A stretch of DNA of 64,000 nucleotides from assembly GCF_003628145.1 (NCBI RefSeq), contig NZ_RBZV01000007.1:215337-279336 (forward strand). Reading direction: 5' to 3'. The notes under the pieces were generated by a model that saw only the letters and a list, made by a program, of their open reading frames with translations, had not been told where the DNA came from and made no database searches. Shown piece after piece: positions 35,142-43,140 of this stretch. This DNA comes from Trinickia fusca (GTDB taxonomy: Bacteria; Pseudomonadota; Gammaproteobacteria; Burkholderiales; Burkholderiaceae). Numbering within the stretch: position 1 is the first letter of the stretch; every line of letters starts with the position of its first letter. The translations under genes and the position numbers were made by a program.

Positions 35142-38100
35142 TCAACTCGCGATTGCGTCGATCAGCTGGGCACCGCCCCCGCCGATATAGCCGAACTCGA
35201 CCAAGATCATGTCGGCAGCGAGAAAGAGCGGTGCGAACTCGCTCTCGCGCTCCCCGGTCGAGTTCAAGAGAAGCGGAAACATCGATGGGAGCGGCAGCAA
35301 CACGCCGGCCACCACACTTTCCGGCGTCCGGGGGGACACTGCGTCCTCGTATGCACCGTAGATCATGGCGACGAGGCCGTAGAGCGCAAACACCAGGAGG
35401 CTGCCGTCGTAAATTTCGTTGGGATATTCTTCCCGCAGCTCGGTCAATTTGGCTTTCATCACGAAGTAAGCCAGTGGGGCGACCCAGACAACCTGGGATC
35501 CGAGCGTACCGGCGATACCCCATTCGATCATGGAGAGTTCCGGATAGCCGTTATTGAGCCCCCAAACGAGCATCGAAAGTGTCAGGGAGCCGGCGGAGAG
35601 CAGGCCTGGGGTTGCCGGCCCCAGGGCCTCCGAGATGGCCGCGGGAAGCGCCGTCAGCATGCGAAGGATGGCTGCAACGATCCGGCAGGCCCGTGGCGTG
35701 CCGCTCATCCCAGCTTGTGCCGAGATCGGCAGGGGCAGCTGCCCGTCCGGGAATGGCTCGGTATCCACGCCTTCGATCAGCTTGTAGATAACCGTCGCCG
35801 GAAAGGCCGCAAGCAACGACAGCAATGCGGCTACCGTGAGCTTCCGGTCGTCACCCGTCGCGCCGGCCAGGTCGGCAATCCAGTCCCAGACGATATTGAA
35901 TATGCCAAGGTCGAGTTCCTGATTGAGCAGGGCCGCCAAGGCATCCAACACATCTTCCGCGAGCGCGATGAATCCATCGACGAGCGCGTCGCACAGACTG
36001 AGTCCCGCGTCGACTAGCGATTGGATCATCTGAAGGAGGTCGACCACGGCGAGTGAGCCAATTTGCCCAGGATGTTGAACCGTGTCCGAGATGGCATCGC
36101 GAAAGTGTTGTGCCGCTGCAAGAAGATCGCCGCCCGTTTCGGAAAGCTGGGCCACGAAGGCAGCCCAGGCGTCCTGCCCATCGGTGGCCGCCGACGTACG
36201 TTGCGATTGAAGCGTCACGGAGGAGGGGATCTTCGATTGAAGCCAGTTGTGATGCACGTTGGACTTGATGTCGTCGACGCCGAGGCCTTTTACGATCGTG
36301 CCCGAACCGTTTCCTGAACCGGGTTGGCACCAGCTTGCGAGATCGTTGAATTGCTTACCGCGGAATTTCTGGATCTCGCGATCGAACACACCATTCACCG
36401 ACGCCTTTTGCCCAGCGAACCACCCATCCGCCAATTTGCGCCCCAGGCCGGCGAGCGACTTGGTATAGGCCGGGGTTTTGACCAGCGCCTGTTGCAGCGC
36501 GCGCTTGGTTCGCCAGATCGCTGCGAAATCGAATAGCGCCTTCAGCCAGTCGATCACTTCCTCGATTCCAGCCGCGATAGCGTTGAAGACCCCCTCGATG
36601 AAATGCACGGCCTTTTCGATACCGTTGATCGCGAGCTTTATCCCTTCCTTGATGTAGTCGCCTATCTCGATCGTGAGATTGGCCACCTTTTCGGCAGCAT
36701 CGACGACGAAATCGGCGAGTTTGATGACCCCGTTCTTGATGCCTTCCCAAAGGTCGGAGGCCCACTTCCCAAGGTCGCCCCAAAAATCCTCGGGCTCAAT
36801 GCCGCCCGCGAGCTGCGTCAGCCGTTCGTTCAATTGCTGGCGACTGTCAAAGACTTCGAAGCGGCTCGCGCCTGGGCGGAGGCTGCCGGCATAGCCGACG
36901 ATCTCCGTGTTCTTGCCGTCTCCGAGTGCAGCCGTTTGTCGGATCGCGCTGGCGGCCGTAGCGGCTAACTGTCCCTGTCCAGCCAGGCCGGGGGCGAGTG
37001 CTTTGCCGCCGACATGCGCCGAGATCAACGTTGAACCTGCAGCGTCGAAGACGGGAAGCGGCCCACCCGGATTCGTGGGATTCAAGGTGCCCTTTCCGGA
37101 CAGGTAGGTATGCAGACTCTGACCAGGCACCACTTGCATGGGGGCATCCAGCCCTGGCGCATCGAGGACGAGCTTCGGGCTGGACAGCCCCGCCGACGCG
37201 AGGACGGCGAAGGTGACCTTGCCGTGGGCGTCCGCCGTGAGCGGTGTCTCGGTTGCGCGTCCGAGGCGATAGGTTTTCCCCGCCAGATCGATGTCGAGTA
37301 CGGAGCCTTCTGCTTCGACCTTGAGCGTAACGGGGTGAAAGGGGATGGGATTGCCCCAGCCGTCCGTGATTTGCACCTCGGTCCGAAATCGCACGACCTC
37401 GAACGCTTTGGCAGACGACTGCAAAACAGGAACCCGGCGCCATAGGCCGCTGACCGAATCCTGGGTGTGAAGATGCATCGAATAGTCAGCCGCCGCGAAA
37501 GCCAGAAGCGTCGGCTCAGCCGTCTGGGTCATATCGCTCGTCAACGCCGCCACATCCTTGCGTAGCGGGATGGCCGGGGTCCAGAGCGGCAGCCCGTTTT
37601 CGTCCCACGGGAGGTCGGCGCGCTGGTGAATCACCCAAAGCGTGCGCGCTTCATCGACTCCATAGACGTGAAGTCCACCGTTGTCGTCAATGTAGCCGGT
37701 AGCGTTGACGATCTTGCCGTTGGGAACCGGCTGCGCACGGGCTGCGCTGTTGGACGAATTTTCTGCCCACACCTGTAGCGAACCGTCGGCCGCCGCGAAG
37801 AGAAACATCAATGCATTCTGCTGCGCGTTCCAATAGCCGAATATCACCTTGCGGATCGTCCCCTGAAAACTGGCGGGGAACGCCGTGGACGCATATTCAG
37901 TGGCGCCCAGCATGCCGGTGTAAAGCACCGGGTTGCCGTTCGCATTCACAGCGAGCGTCCAGTTGCTTTCGTCCAGCATGCACAGGTGAAAATCGCTGGA
38001 CGCAAGGTGGTGGTTCAGGTTGCAGGGCGTGGCGACGAACGCGCCGCCCATCGTAGGCTGATAGGCAACGAAGAGATTGTCGTCCGCGGTCTTTCCATAA

Positions 38101-38621
38101 ACCACCATGCCGCCCAATGGGGTATAAGCGATCCGCAGGTTGGATACGGCTTGCCCACCCACCTTTTGCGGGCTCATCCATGTCCTTTCGCCTGGCTGCA
38201 ACGCGGTGGAGTAGAGCGCTTGCCCGTCCGTGAACAGTGCCTGAATAGGCTGCGATGAGCTGGCTGTCGCGTACGGCGTGGCGGCTACGACCTCGACGGG
38301 CACGATGTCCGGGAAGAGCGGAATGAGTTGCCAGCCGCCTTCGCTATCGGCGTGTCTTGCCACGTGACAGAGTTGCCGCGCCGTTTGATCATTTACGTCG
38401 CGAACCACAATGGCCAGTGCTTCAGTAACCTGATGCTCTTCGCCTGAGCGTGCGCTCTGCGAAGTGAAAAGCGCTGCCGGAGAGGGGCTGGTCGAATCGA
38501 CCAGAATCGAAGCGCTGCATATGACGTCCTGACTCAGAATGCTTTGCCATGTTGCGTCAACCCGACCGGCTTGCGCCGCGCTCACGTCTTTCGAATTCAG
38601 CGCTTGTTCACGTGTCTGCAT
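35142..38621 (-). CDS. very large unknown protein: beta-propeller-like repeats, Big_1-like domain, hydrophobic helical C-terminus
   Basis: From ATG 38621 (GGAG upstream; a TTG sits one codon earlier) the product is 1159 residues, with no signal peptide. Residues about 90-400 contain repeated propeller-like blades ending in aromatic or hydrophobic strands (LYSTALQPGERTW, NLFVAYQPTMGGAFV, QVWAENSS, GGLHVYGVDEARTLWVIHQR, SMHLHTQDSVSGLWRRV), a tectonin/PLL-lectin style. Residues about 405-490 look like an invasin-type Big_1 domain (VQITDGWGNPIPFHPVTLKV, TADAHGKVTF). Residues about 620-730 are amphipathic helices (GDLGKWASDLWEGIKNGVIK, IKLAINGIEKAVHFIEGVF). The last 300 residues hold several hydrophobic segments. 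A surface-binding protein with a membrane-inserting C-terminus is a reasonable guess only. Confidence 0.7.
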   Translation of the reverse strand: MQTREQALNSKDVSAAQAGRVDATWQSILSQDVICSASILVDSTSPSPAALFTSQSARSGEEHQVTEALAIVVRDVNDQTARQLCHVARHADSEGGWQLIPLFPDIVPVEVVAATPYATASSSQPIQALFTDGQALYSTALQPGERTWMSPQKVGGQAVSNLRIAYTPLGGMVVYGKTADDNLFVAYQPTMGGAFVATPCNLNHHLASSDFHLCMLDESNWTLAVNANGNPVLYTGMLGATEYASTAFPASFQGTIRKVIFGYWNAQQNALMFLFAAADGSLQVWAENSSNSAARAQPVPNGKIVNATGYIDDNGGLHVYGVDEARTLWVIHQRADLPWDENGLPLWTPAIPLRKDVAALTSDMTQTAEPTLLAFAAADYSMHLHTQDSVSGLWRRVPVLQSSAKAFEVVRFRTEVQITDGWGNPIPFHPVTLKVEAEGSVLDIDLAGKTYRLGRATETPLTADAHGKVTFAVLASAGLSSPKLVLDAPGLDAPMQVVPGQSLHTYLSGKGTLNPTNPGGPLPVFDAAGSTLISAHVGGKALAPGLAGQGQLAATAASAIRQTAALGDGKNTEIVGYAGSLRPGASRFEVFDSRQQLNERLTQLAGGIEPEDFWGDLGKWASDLWEGIKNGVIKLADFVVDAAEKVANLTIEIGDYIKEGIKLAINGIEKAVHFIEGVFNAIAAGIEEVIDWLKALFDFAAIWRTKRALQQALVKTPAYTKSLAGLGRKLADGWFAGQKASVNGVFDREIQKFRGKQFNDLASWCQPGSGNGSGTIVKGLGVDDIKSNVHHNWLQSKIPSSVTLQSQRTSAATDGQDAWAAFVAQLSETGGDLLAAAQHFRDAISDTVQHPGQIGSLAVVDLLQMIQSLVDAGLSLCDALVDGFIALAEDVLDALAALLNQELDLGIFNIVWDWIADLAGATGDDRKLTVAALLSLLAAFPATVIYKLIEGVDTEPFPDGQLPLPISAQAGMSGTPRACRIVAAILRMLTALPAAISEALGPATPGLLSAGSLTLSMLVWGLNNGYPELSMIEWGIAGTLGSQVVWVAPLAYFVMKAKLTELREEYPNEIYDGSLLVFALYGLVAMIYGAYEDAVSPRTPESVVAGVLLPLPSMFPLLLNSTGERESEFAPLFLAADMILVEFGYIGGGGAQLIDAIAS

Positions 38622-38745
38622 CAACCAATCTCCGTTCGCTAGAGGATGAAACTTCTTATTTCATGTCAGCGAGCGGGGAGAATACAGGGAAAACAAGAAA
38701 AGTGATTGCTATGGCGTCTTTAGTGGCCGCGATAAAGATCCATTG

Positions 38746-38783
38746 CGCTTATACGCACAGCAGTTGCGCTGTACGTATAAGCG
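38746..38783. promoter_or_regulatory. inverted repeat upstream of the giant-protein operon
   Basis: cgcttatacg (38746-38755) is the reverse complement of 38774-38783, and the stem continues after one mismatch with acagc/gctgt around a six-base loop. It lies 125 bp upstream of the start at 38621 and 33 bp after the end of the MBL-fold gene. It lacks a T-run, so an operator or leader structure fits better than a terminator. Confidence 0.45.
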
Positions 38784-38815
38784 TTCGCTTCTCTTACTGG
38801 GGCGCAGGCGTATTT

Positions 38816-39703
38816 CTATTTCGCACTACTTAGGTAGTGCCATTCGAAGCCGTTCCGCCCCTCGCGCACGGTGCCGGCCGATGTTTCCGGAAAGTGTGCG
38901 GCGAACACCGTTGCGCCTGTATTGACCGCATATTCGAGCAGCCATTGCCGCGATGCTCGCGCGAGTTGTTGATCGAGGCAAAACATCGAATTCCACTGCG
39001 GGTGATAGACCTGTACCGGGCTATGCATCACGTCGCCGGAGAACAATGCCGCTTCTCCCTGCGAGCGAATCTCGATTGCCATATGTCCGATGCTGTGGCC
39101 CGGTGTCGGCAGAAAGCGGATGCCGTCGACGATTTCCTCGCCTGCATCCGGTACGGCACGAGCCTGTCCGGCTTCGATGATGGGCAGGACGCTGTCCTCG
39201 AACACCATGCGCCGCGGCTCGCCTGCCGGCGTGGCGAAATAGTCGCGCTCGCGCTCGCTGAACACATAGGTGGCGTTCGGGAACACGGGCGCCCAGCGGT
39301 CATCAATCCAATGCGTGTTCCAGCCGACGTGATCGACGTGCAAATGCGTGAGCAGCACATAGTCCACTTGCTCGCGCCGAAAACCCGCCGCTTCGAAGCG
39401 CTCGAGCAACGGGTTGTCGAGCATGTTGAACAGCGCGCTGAACGGCCGCGACTTCCCATTGCCGATCCCCGTATCGACGACCACGGTCAGCCCATCGATT
39501 TCGACGACCCACAAGTGCGTCTTCATCGGCACACGTTGATTCACGAGGTCGAGACTGGCCGTCGCAAGGTGCGCTTCCAGGGCGCGACCACTGGCAGCAT
39601 CCCAGTCGCGGAACAAGATGTTGGGAGCCAGTGCGAAGTCGGTTTCGTCGACCCGGGTGATGGTTGCTGCGCCGATACGATGGGCAATGGAAACGTCTTT
39701 CAT
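38816..39703 (-). CDS. MBL-fold metallo-hydrolase
   Basis: From ATG 39703 (MKDVSIAHRIG) the product is 295 residues. The metal motif THLHVDHVGWN matches HxHxDH. Further ligands are His in TPGHSIGHMA, Asp in LFSGDVMHSP and His in FAAHFPE. The layout is that of lactonase or AhlD-like hydrolases (quorum-quenching relatives) rather than of beta-lactamases. A longer frame upstream to 39862 has no ribosome site and adds non-family residues. The substrate is unknown. Confidence 0.88.
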   Translation of the reverse strand: MKDVSIAHRIGAATITRVDETDFALAPNILFRDWDAASGRALEAHLATASLDLVNQRVPMKTHLWVVEIDGLTVVVDTGIGNGKSRPFSALFNMLDNPLLERFEAAGFRREQVDYVLLTHLHVDHVGWNTHWIDDRWAPVFPNATYVFSERERDYFATPAGEPRRMVFEDSVLPIIEAGQARAVPDAGEEIVDGIRFLPTPGHSIGHMAIEIRSQGEAALFSGDVMHSPVQVYHPQWNSMFCLDQQLARASRQWLLEYAVNTGATVFAAHFPETSAGTVREGRNGFEWHYLSSAK

Positions 39704-39890
39704 GGTGATGCTCTCTTGTCTAAATTCCGGGATGCGATCTGACAAATTCACTTCTGGCATGGGGCACGACGACCCATATTCTATGATGCTTCTCGGGCGA
39801 GGCAATTCACTCCGCCTGCGTGGAATTACCGAAGCGCTCACATTTCGTTGTTCGGGTATCAAAAGCCACAGTTCGTTGAGAGAGCAAAGG

Positions 39891-39909
39891 GCCCTCGCGA
39901 GGGCTTTTT
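39891..39909 (+). terminator. intrinsic terminator or attenuator ahead of the lipoprotein gene
   Basis: gccctcgcgagggc (39891-39904) is a 14-bp palindrome followed at once by five T (39905-39909), a canonical Rho-independent signal on the plus strand. No plus-strand gene lies upstream, and the lipoprotein start is only 22 bp downstream. It may therefore act as an attenuator in that gene's leader, or insulate it. Confidence 0.6.
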
Positions 39910-39931
39910 CGACTACATCTGGAGGACGGAA

Positions 39932-40678
39932 ATGAAAAGAAGCAGAGGGTGGAGCGGGACGATGGCGACGCTGGCTAGTATGGTTCTAGCTGCCTGTGGG
40001 GGAGATGGTCAGCCTACCCTTGGTTCGAGCAGTGCTGTCGCGAACGCGAGCCAGCTCTCGAACCTTGATTGCGATCCGGTCTATCAGAAAGGCGATACCG
40101 TTACCTTGCATGTCTACGTTCAACGGCCGCCACAAAGCCCCGCTATGGACGAGGGTTTATATACGCGAACCTACTCACCAGCAACGTTCCTAGGCACATC
40201 GCTGACACAACAAATTGAGAAAAGTGCTACGAATCCGGTACAAAGCAACCTCTACTATCTCGTAGGAAATGGTGCACGCACGTACTACGGCGATGAGTCA
40301 TTTGTTTCCGGATTCTTGATCGCGCAGAACGTGTATTCGCGTGGGTATGTCGAAACTATCGGGCTTGCGGGAACGGAATCCGTGAACTATGTGGATGAGC
40401 CGGTATTGCCAGCGGGCGGGTACCAAACGGCTATATCGATGCAGCGGACGTACGTCGGGCGCGACACTGTGAGCCTCAAGAACGGTAAGACCTTCAACAA
40501 TGCCTGCCACTATCGAGGTGCGCAGACGTCGTCCAATGCAAAGACAACCGAAACGACTACCGCGGATGAGTGGTGGGCGCCCGGGGTCGGCATGGTCAAA
40601 ACGGTAGCCGACGTCGGCGGGCTCCAAATCGTGACTCGGGAATTGGACTCTGCGACTGTAGCCGGCAAACGCTACTGA
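39932..40678 (+). CDS. putative lipoprotein of unknown function
   Basis: The 248-residue product has a lipoprotein signal ending ASMVLAACGGDG (lipid on Cys after LAA). The mature part has SNLDCDPVYQKGDTVTLHVY, a beta-rich middle and a Thr-rich tail with TADEWWAPGVGMVKTVADVG. The closing pattern 'WWAPGVGMVK' is seen in families of bacterial surface lipoproteins of unknown role. A GGAGGA ribosome site lies 6 bp upstream of ATG 39932. Its transcription may be controlled by the hairpin just upstream. Confidence 0.78.
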   Translation: MKRSRGWSGTMATLASMVLAACGGDGQPTLGSSSAVANASQLSNLDCDPVYQKGDTVTLHVYVQRPPQSPAMDEGLYTRTYSPATFLGTSLTQQIEKSATNPVQSNLYYLVGNGARTYYGDESFVSGFLIAQNVYSRGYVETIGLAGTESVNYVDEPVLPAGGYQTAISMQRTYVGRDTVSLKNGKTFNNACHYRGAQTSSNAKTTETTTADEWWAPGVGMVKTVADVGGLQIVTRELDSATVAGKRY

Positions 40679-40798
40679 TCGACTGGAGTCAAGCTCGGCG
40701 CACCGATGAGCGCGTCCCGAGGCTGGCACGCGCTCATTCGAGACTGAAGTCATTGGCCCCGCTTAAACTACCCGCATACCGCCAGCGCATCCGAACTC

Positions 40799-41347
40799 AT
40801 GCCCCGTCGCGAAGACCATCGTGCCCAGCCGCTTGCCTCGTCCCCTTCACCGGTCGGCGCCGACGCACTGCAAGACCCAGCCCTGCTGCGCCGCCTGCTA
40901 CGCGCCAAGGACCGCATGGATGCCGCCTCGCACGAGGCCTGGCCCGTCAAGCGTCTGGCCGAGGTCAGCGGCGTCTCCGAAGCCCATTTCGCGCGCTCCT
41001 TCAAGCGGGCCTTCGGCCTCCCACCGCATCGCTATCTGCTGACACGACGCATCGAGCAGGCCACCACACTGCTGCGCGACACCGAGCTGAGTATTACGGA
41101 CATTGCGTTCGCGACCGGCTGGGAGAGTCTGGGCACCTTCGGTCGCATCTTCCGTGACATCACCGGCCAAAGCCCCGGCGCCCTGCGTCTCGAGGCCCGC
41201 GCCAACATGCCTCAACTCGATCGTGTGCCTGCCTGCGTCCTGAAGGCCGCGCAGCGCCCCGACCTCACGATCGCAGTTTTGGAGAAGCGCCGCCGCGTCG
41301 CCGAAGATACATTGCAGCCATCAACCACGGAGAAGGACGTGTCATGA
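40799..41347 (+). CDS. AraC-family HTH regulator
   Basis: This 182-residue protein is little more than the double helix-turn-helix of AraC: WPVKRLAEVSGVSEAHFARS, FKRAFGLPPHRYLLTRRIEQ and TELSITDIAFATGWESLGTF, GRIFRDITGQSPGALR. There is no N-terminal sensor domain. Its stop overlaps the VOC gene start (ATGA), so the two are coupled. It may regulate this operon. Confidence 0.9.
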   Translation: MPRREDHRAQPLASSPSPVGADALQDPALLRRLLRAKDRMDAASHEAWPVKRLAEVSGVSEAHFARSFKRAFGLPPHRYLLTRRIEQATTLLRDTELSITDIAFATGWESLGTFGRIFRDITGQSPGALRLEARANMPQLDRVPACVLKAAQRPDLTIAVLEKRRRVAEDTLQPSTTEKDVS

Positions 41348-41760
41348 ACGAAGGGATCAATGTAGTCGGCTTGTACGTCGACAATCAGGACGAGGCGCTT
41401 GCGTTCTACGTCGACAAACTCGGATTTCGCGTCCATACGGACGTGCGCAACGGTGACTATCGTTGGCTCACGGTCCAGCACCCGGATCAGCCCTCGTTCC
41501 AGCTTGGTCTGTTCAGACCCGGCCCGCCGATCCATGACGAAGCCACCGCGCAAACCCTCCGCGCGATGGTCGCCAAGGGCGCCATGCCGCCCCTGGTCCT
41601 CTCCGTGGCCGACTGCCGCGCCAGCTACGCCCGACTGCAAGCCCTCGGTGTCGAATTTACCCAGGAGCCGGTAGACCGTTTCGGCAGCGTCGATGCCGGC
41701 TTCCGCGACCCCGCCGGCAACGGCTGGAAGATGATCCAAGCCGCGAGGAGCACGACGTGA
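41344..41760 (+). CDS. VOC/glyoxalase-fold protein
   Basis: The 138-residue protein has two beta-alpha-beta3 halves of the vicinal-oxygen-chelate fold: INVVGLYVDNQDEALAFYVD (first half) and VADCRASYARLQALGVEFTQ with GFRDPAGNGWKMIQ (second half). The DPAGN turn is typical of the family. Substrate unknown; members include glyoxalases, dioxygenases and drug-binding proteins. It is cotranscribed with an AraC regulator and a small membrane protein, with 4-bp overlaps on both sides. Confidence 0.9.
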   Translation: MNEGINVVGLYVDNQDEALAFYVDKLGFRVHTDVRNGDYRWLTVQHPDQPSFQLGLFRPGPPIHDEATAQTLRAMVAKGAMPPLVLSVADCRASYARLQALGVEFTQEPVDRFGSVDAGFRDPAGNGWKMIQAARSTT

Positions 41761-41969
41761 GCGCCAGCACCTGGATTCGTCGGTTTCACCGATGGGTATC
41801 GATCGCCTTCACGCTGACGGTCATCGCCAACTTCGCCGCCATGGCCCAGGGAAAGGGCACGCCGCCGCCCTGGATCACCTACGCGCCGCTGCTGCCGCTG
41901 TTCCTCTTGCTGTGCACGGGGCTCTTCCTGTTTGCGCTGCCGTACTTCAGCCGCCGCCACATTCGTTGA
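41757..41969 (+). CDS. small two-helix membrane protein
   Basis: The 70-residue product starts at a GTG overlapping the previous stop (GTGA). It has two hydrophobic segments, IAFTLTVIANFAAMA and YAPLLPLFLLLCTGLFLFAL, with a basic start and end. Such small membrane proteins often accompany VOC genes in Burkholderiales, but the function is not known to me. Confidence 0.75.
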   Translation: MSASTWIRRFHRWVSIAFTLTVIANFAAMAQGKGTPPPWITYAPLLPLFLLLCTGLFLFALPYFSRRHIR

Positions 41970-41990
41970 TGCAGTCGTGGTGCGCCGTGT

Positions 41991-42785
41991 TCATGGCTTC
42001 GGGCTCGCCTGCTGGTCTCGGAACGCCGCTTCGCCGGCGTCCGATACCTCGACCCACTTCTTGTCGGGCGCTGCGCCAGCGACGTAGCTGTCGTGCCAGT
42101 TCCACCACTTGTAGGGCGGCGTCTGAGGATAGCCTTCGGGCGAGTCCTCCCAGACCTCCTGTCTGCCTAGCGGCGTAATGTCGAGGTAGTTCCAGGTGCT
42201 CCCCATTTGTTCGTCGCCGCGGTTGTTGATGAAGTAGGTGCGGAAAACGCGGTCGCCGTCGCGGTAGAAGACGTTCGTGCCGTGCCACTCGCCGACGCCG
42301 AAGTCGGCGTCGAAGCTGTCGGTGATGGTGAACCACGGCATGGCCCAGCCCATGCGCGTCTTCAGTCGCGCGATATCCGCCTGAGGCGCGCGCGAGATGA
42401 AGACGAGCGTGGTGTCGCGCGCGTTCAGGTGCGCGACGTGAGCCACCTGATCGGCCACCATCGAGCAGCCCCGGCAGGCCTGGTCGGGCCAGCCGAATAC
42501 GCCCGGCTCGAAGAAGGCGCGGTAGACGATCAGCTGACGTCGACCGTCGAACAGCTCAAGCAGGCTGACCTTGCCGGCCGGCCCCTCGAACGCATACGCT
42601 TTCTCCACGGCCATCCAAGGCATTCGCCGGCGCTCGGCAGCCAGGGCGTCGCGGGCGCGAGTCTGGGCCTTTTCCTTCACGAGCAGCTGCTCGCGGGCCG
42701 CTTCCCATTCCTGTGGCGACACGACCGGTGGGGTGTGCATGGCAGGCTGCCTGCTTGTCGGTCCATTGCTGGTTGACGTAGTCAT
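41991..42785 (-). CDS. DUF899 thioredoxin-like protein
   Basis: From ATG 42785 (GGAGAGG upstream) the product is 264 residues. Family blocks include QEWEAAREQLLVKEKAQTRA, RRRMPWMAVEKAYAFEGP, FEPGVFGWPDQACRGCSMVA and TTLVFISRAPQADIARLKTR, followed by GTNVFYRDGDRVFRTYF. DUF899 (AhpC/TSA-like) proteins have a thioredoxin fold with a Cys pair (CRGCS). The biochemical role is not established. It is convergent with the AraC operon. Confidence 0.88.
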   Translation of the reverse strand: MTTSTSNGPTSRQPAMHTPPVVSPQEWEAAREQLLVKEKAQTRARDALAAERRRMPWMAVEKAYAFEGPAGKVSLLELFDGRRQLIVYRAFFEPGVFGWPDQACRGCSMVADQVAHVAHLNARDTTLVFISRAPQADIARLKTRMGWAMPWFTITDSFDADFGVGEWHGTNVFYRDGDRVFRTYFINNRGDEQMGSTWNYLDITPLGRQEVWEDSPEGYPQTPPYKWWNWHDSYVAGAAPDKKWVEVSDAGEAAFRDQQASPKP

Positions 42786-43140
42786 AGCTTTCGCCTCTCC
42801 TGAGTTGAGCGAAACCCCGAGCCGCGTCGCCGAGACGCGGCACGATCGACTGCTCATCGCTCGTGGTTCGTCATTGAGACAGCATGGCACCGGAAGCCGA
42901 ACGCCGGGAGTAACAAGTGTGGCGGTATTTCGACGGAGATGACTTGCCGAACTTCAATTTGTCGACCAATCATTTACAAACGGAGGGAAAAAACCTCTCT
43001 ATTCATCCGATTGCCAGCGTTGCCTATGAGCGACACTCGTTCAGGCTGCCCCGCTGTATTCTCTTGACCCGGGCGCAGCGTATTCCGAAAGGCGCAACGC
43101 ACGCACGACGGTAATGGGCTGAGAGGACGTGAGGGAGACG

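Noticed and set aside
35121..36017. Plus-strand open frame inside the giant-protein gene
   Set aside because: It is antisense to the well-organised 1159-residue protein and has no motif or ribosome site.
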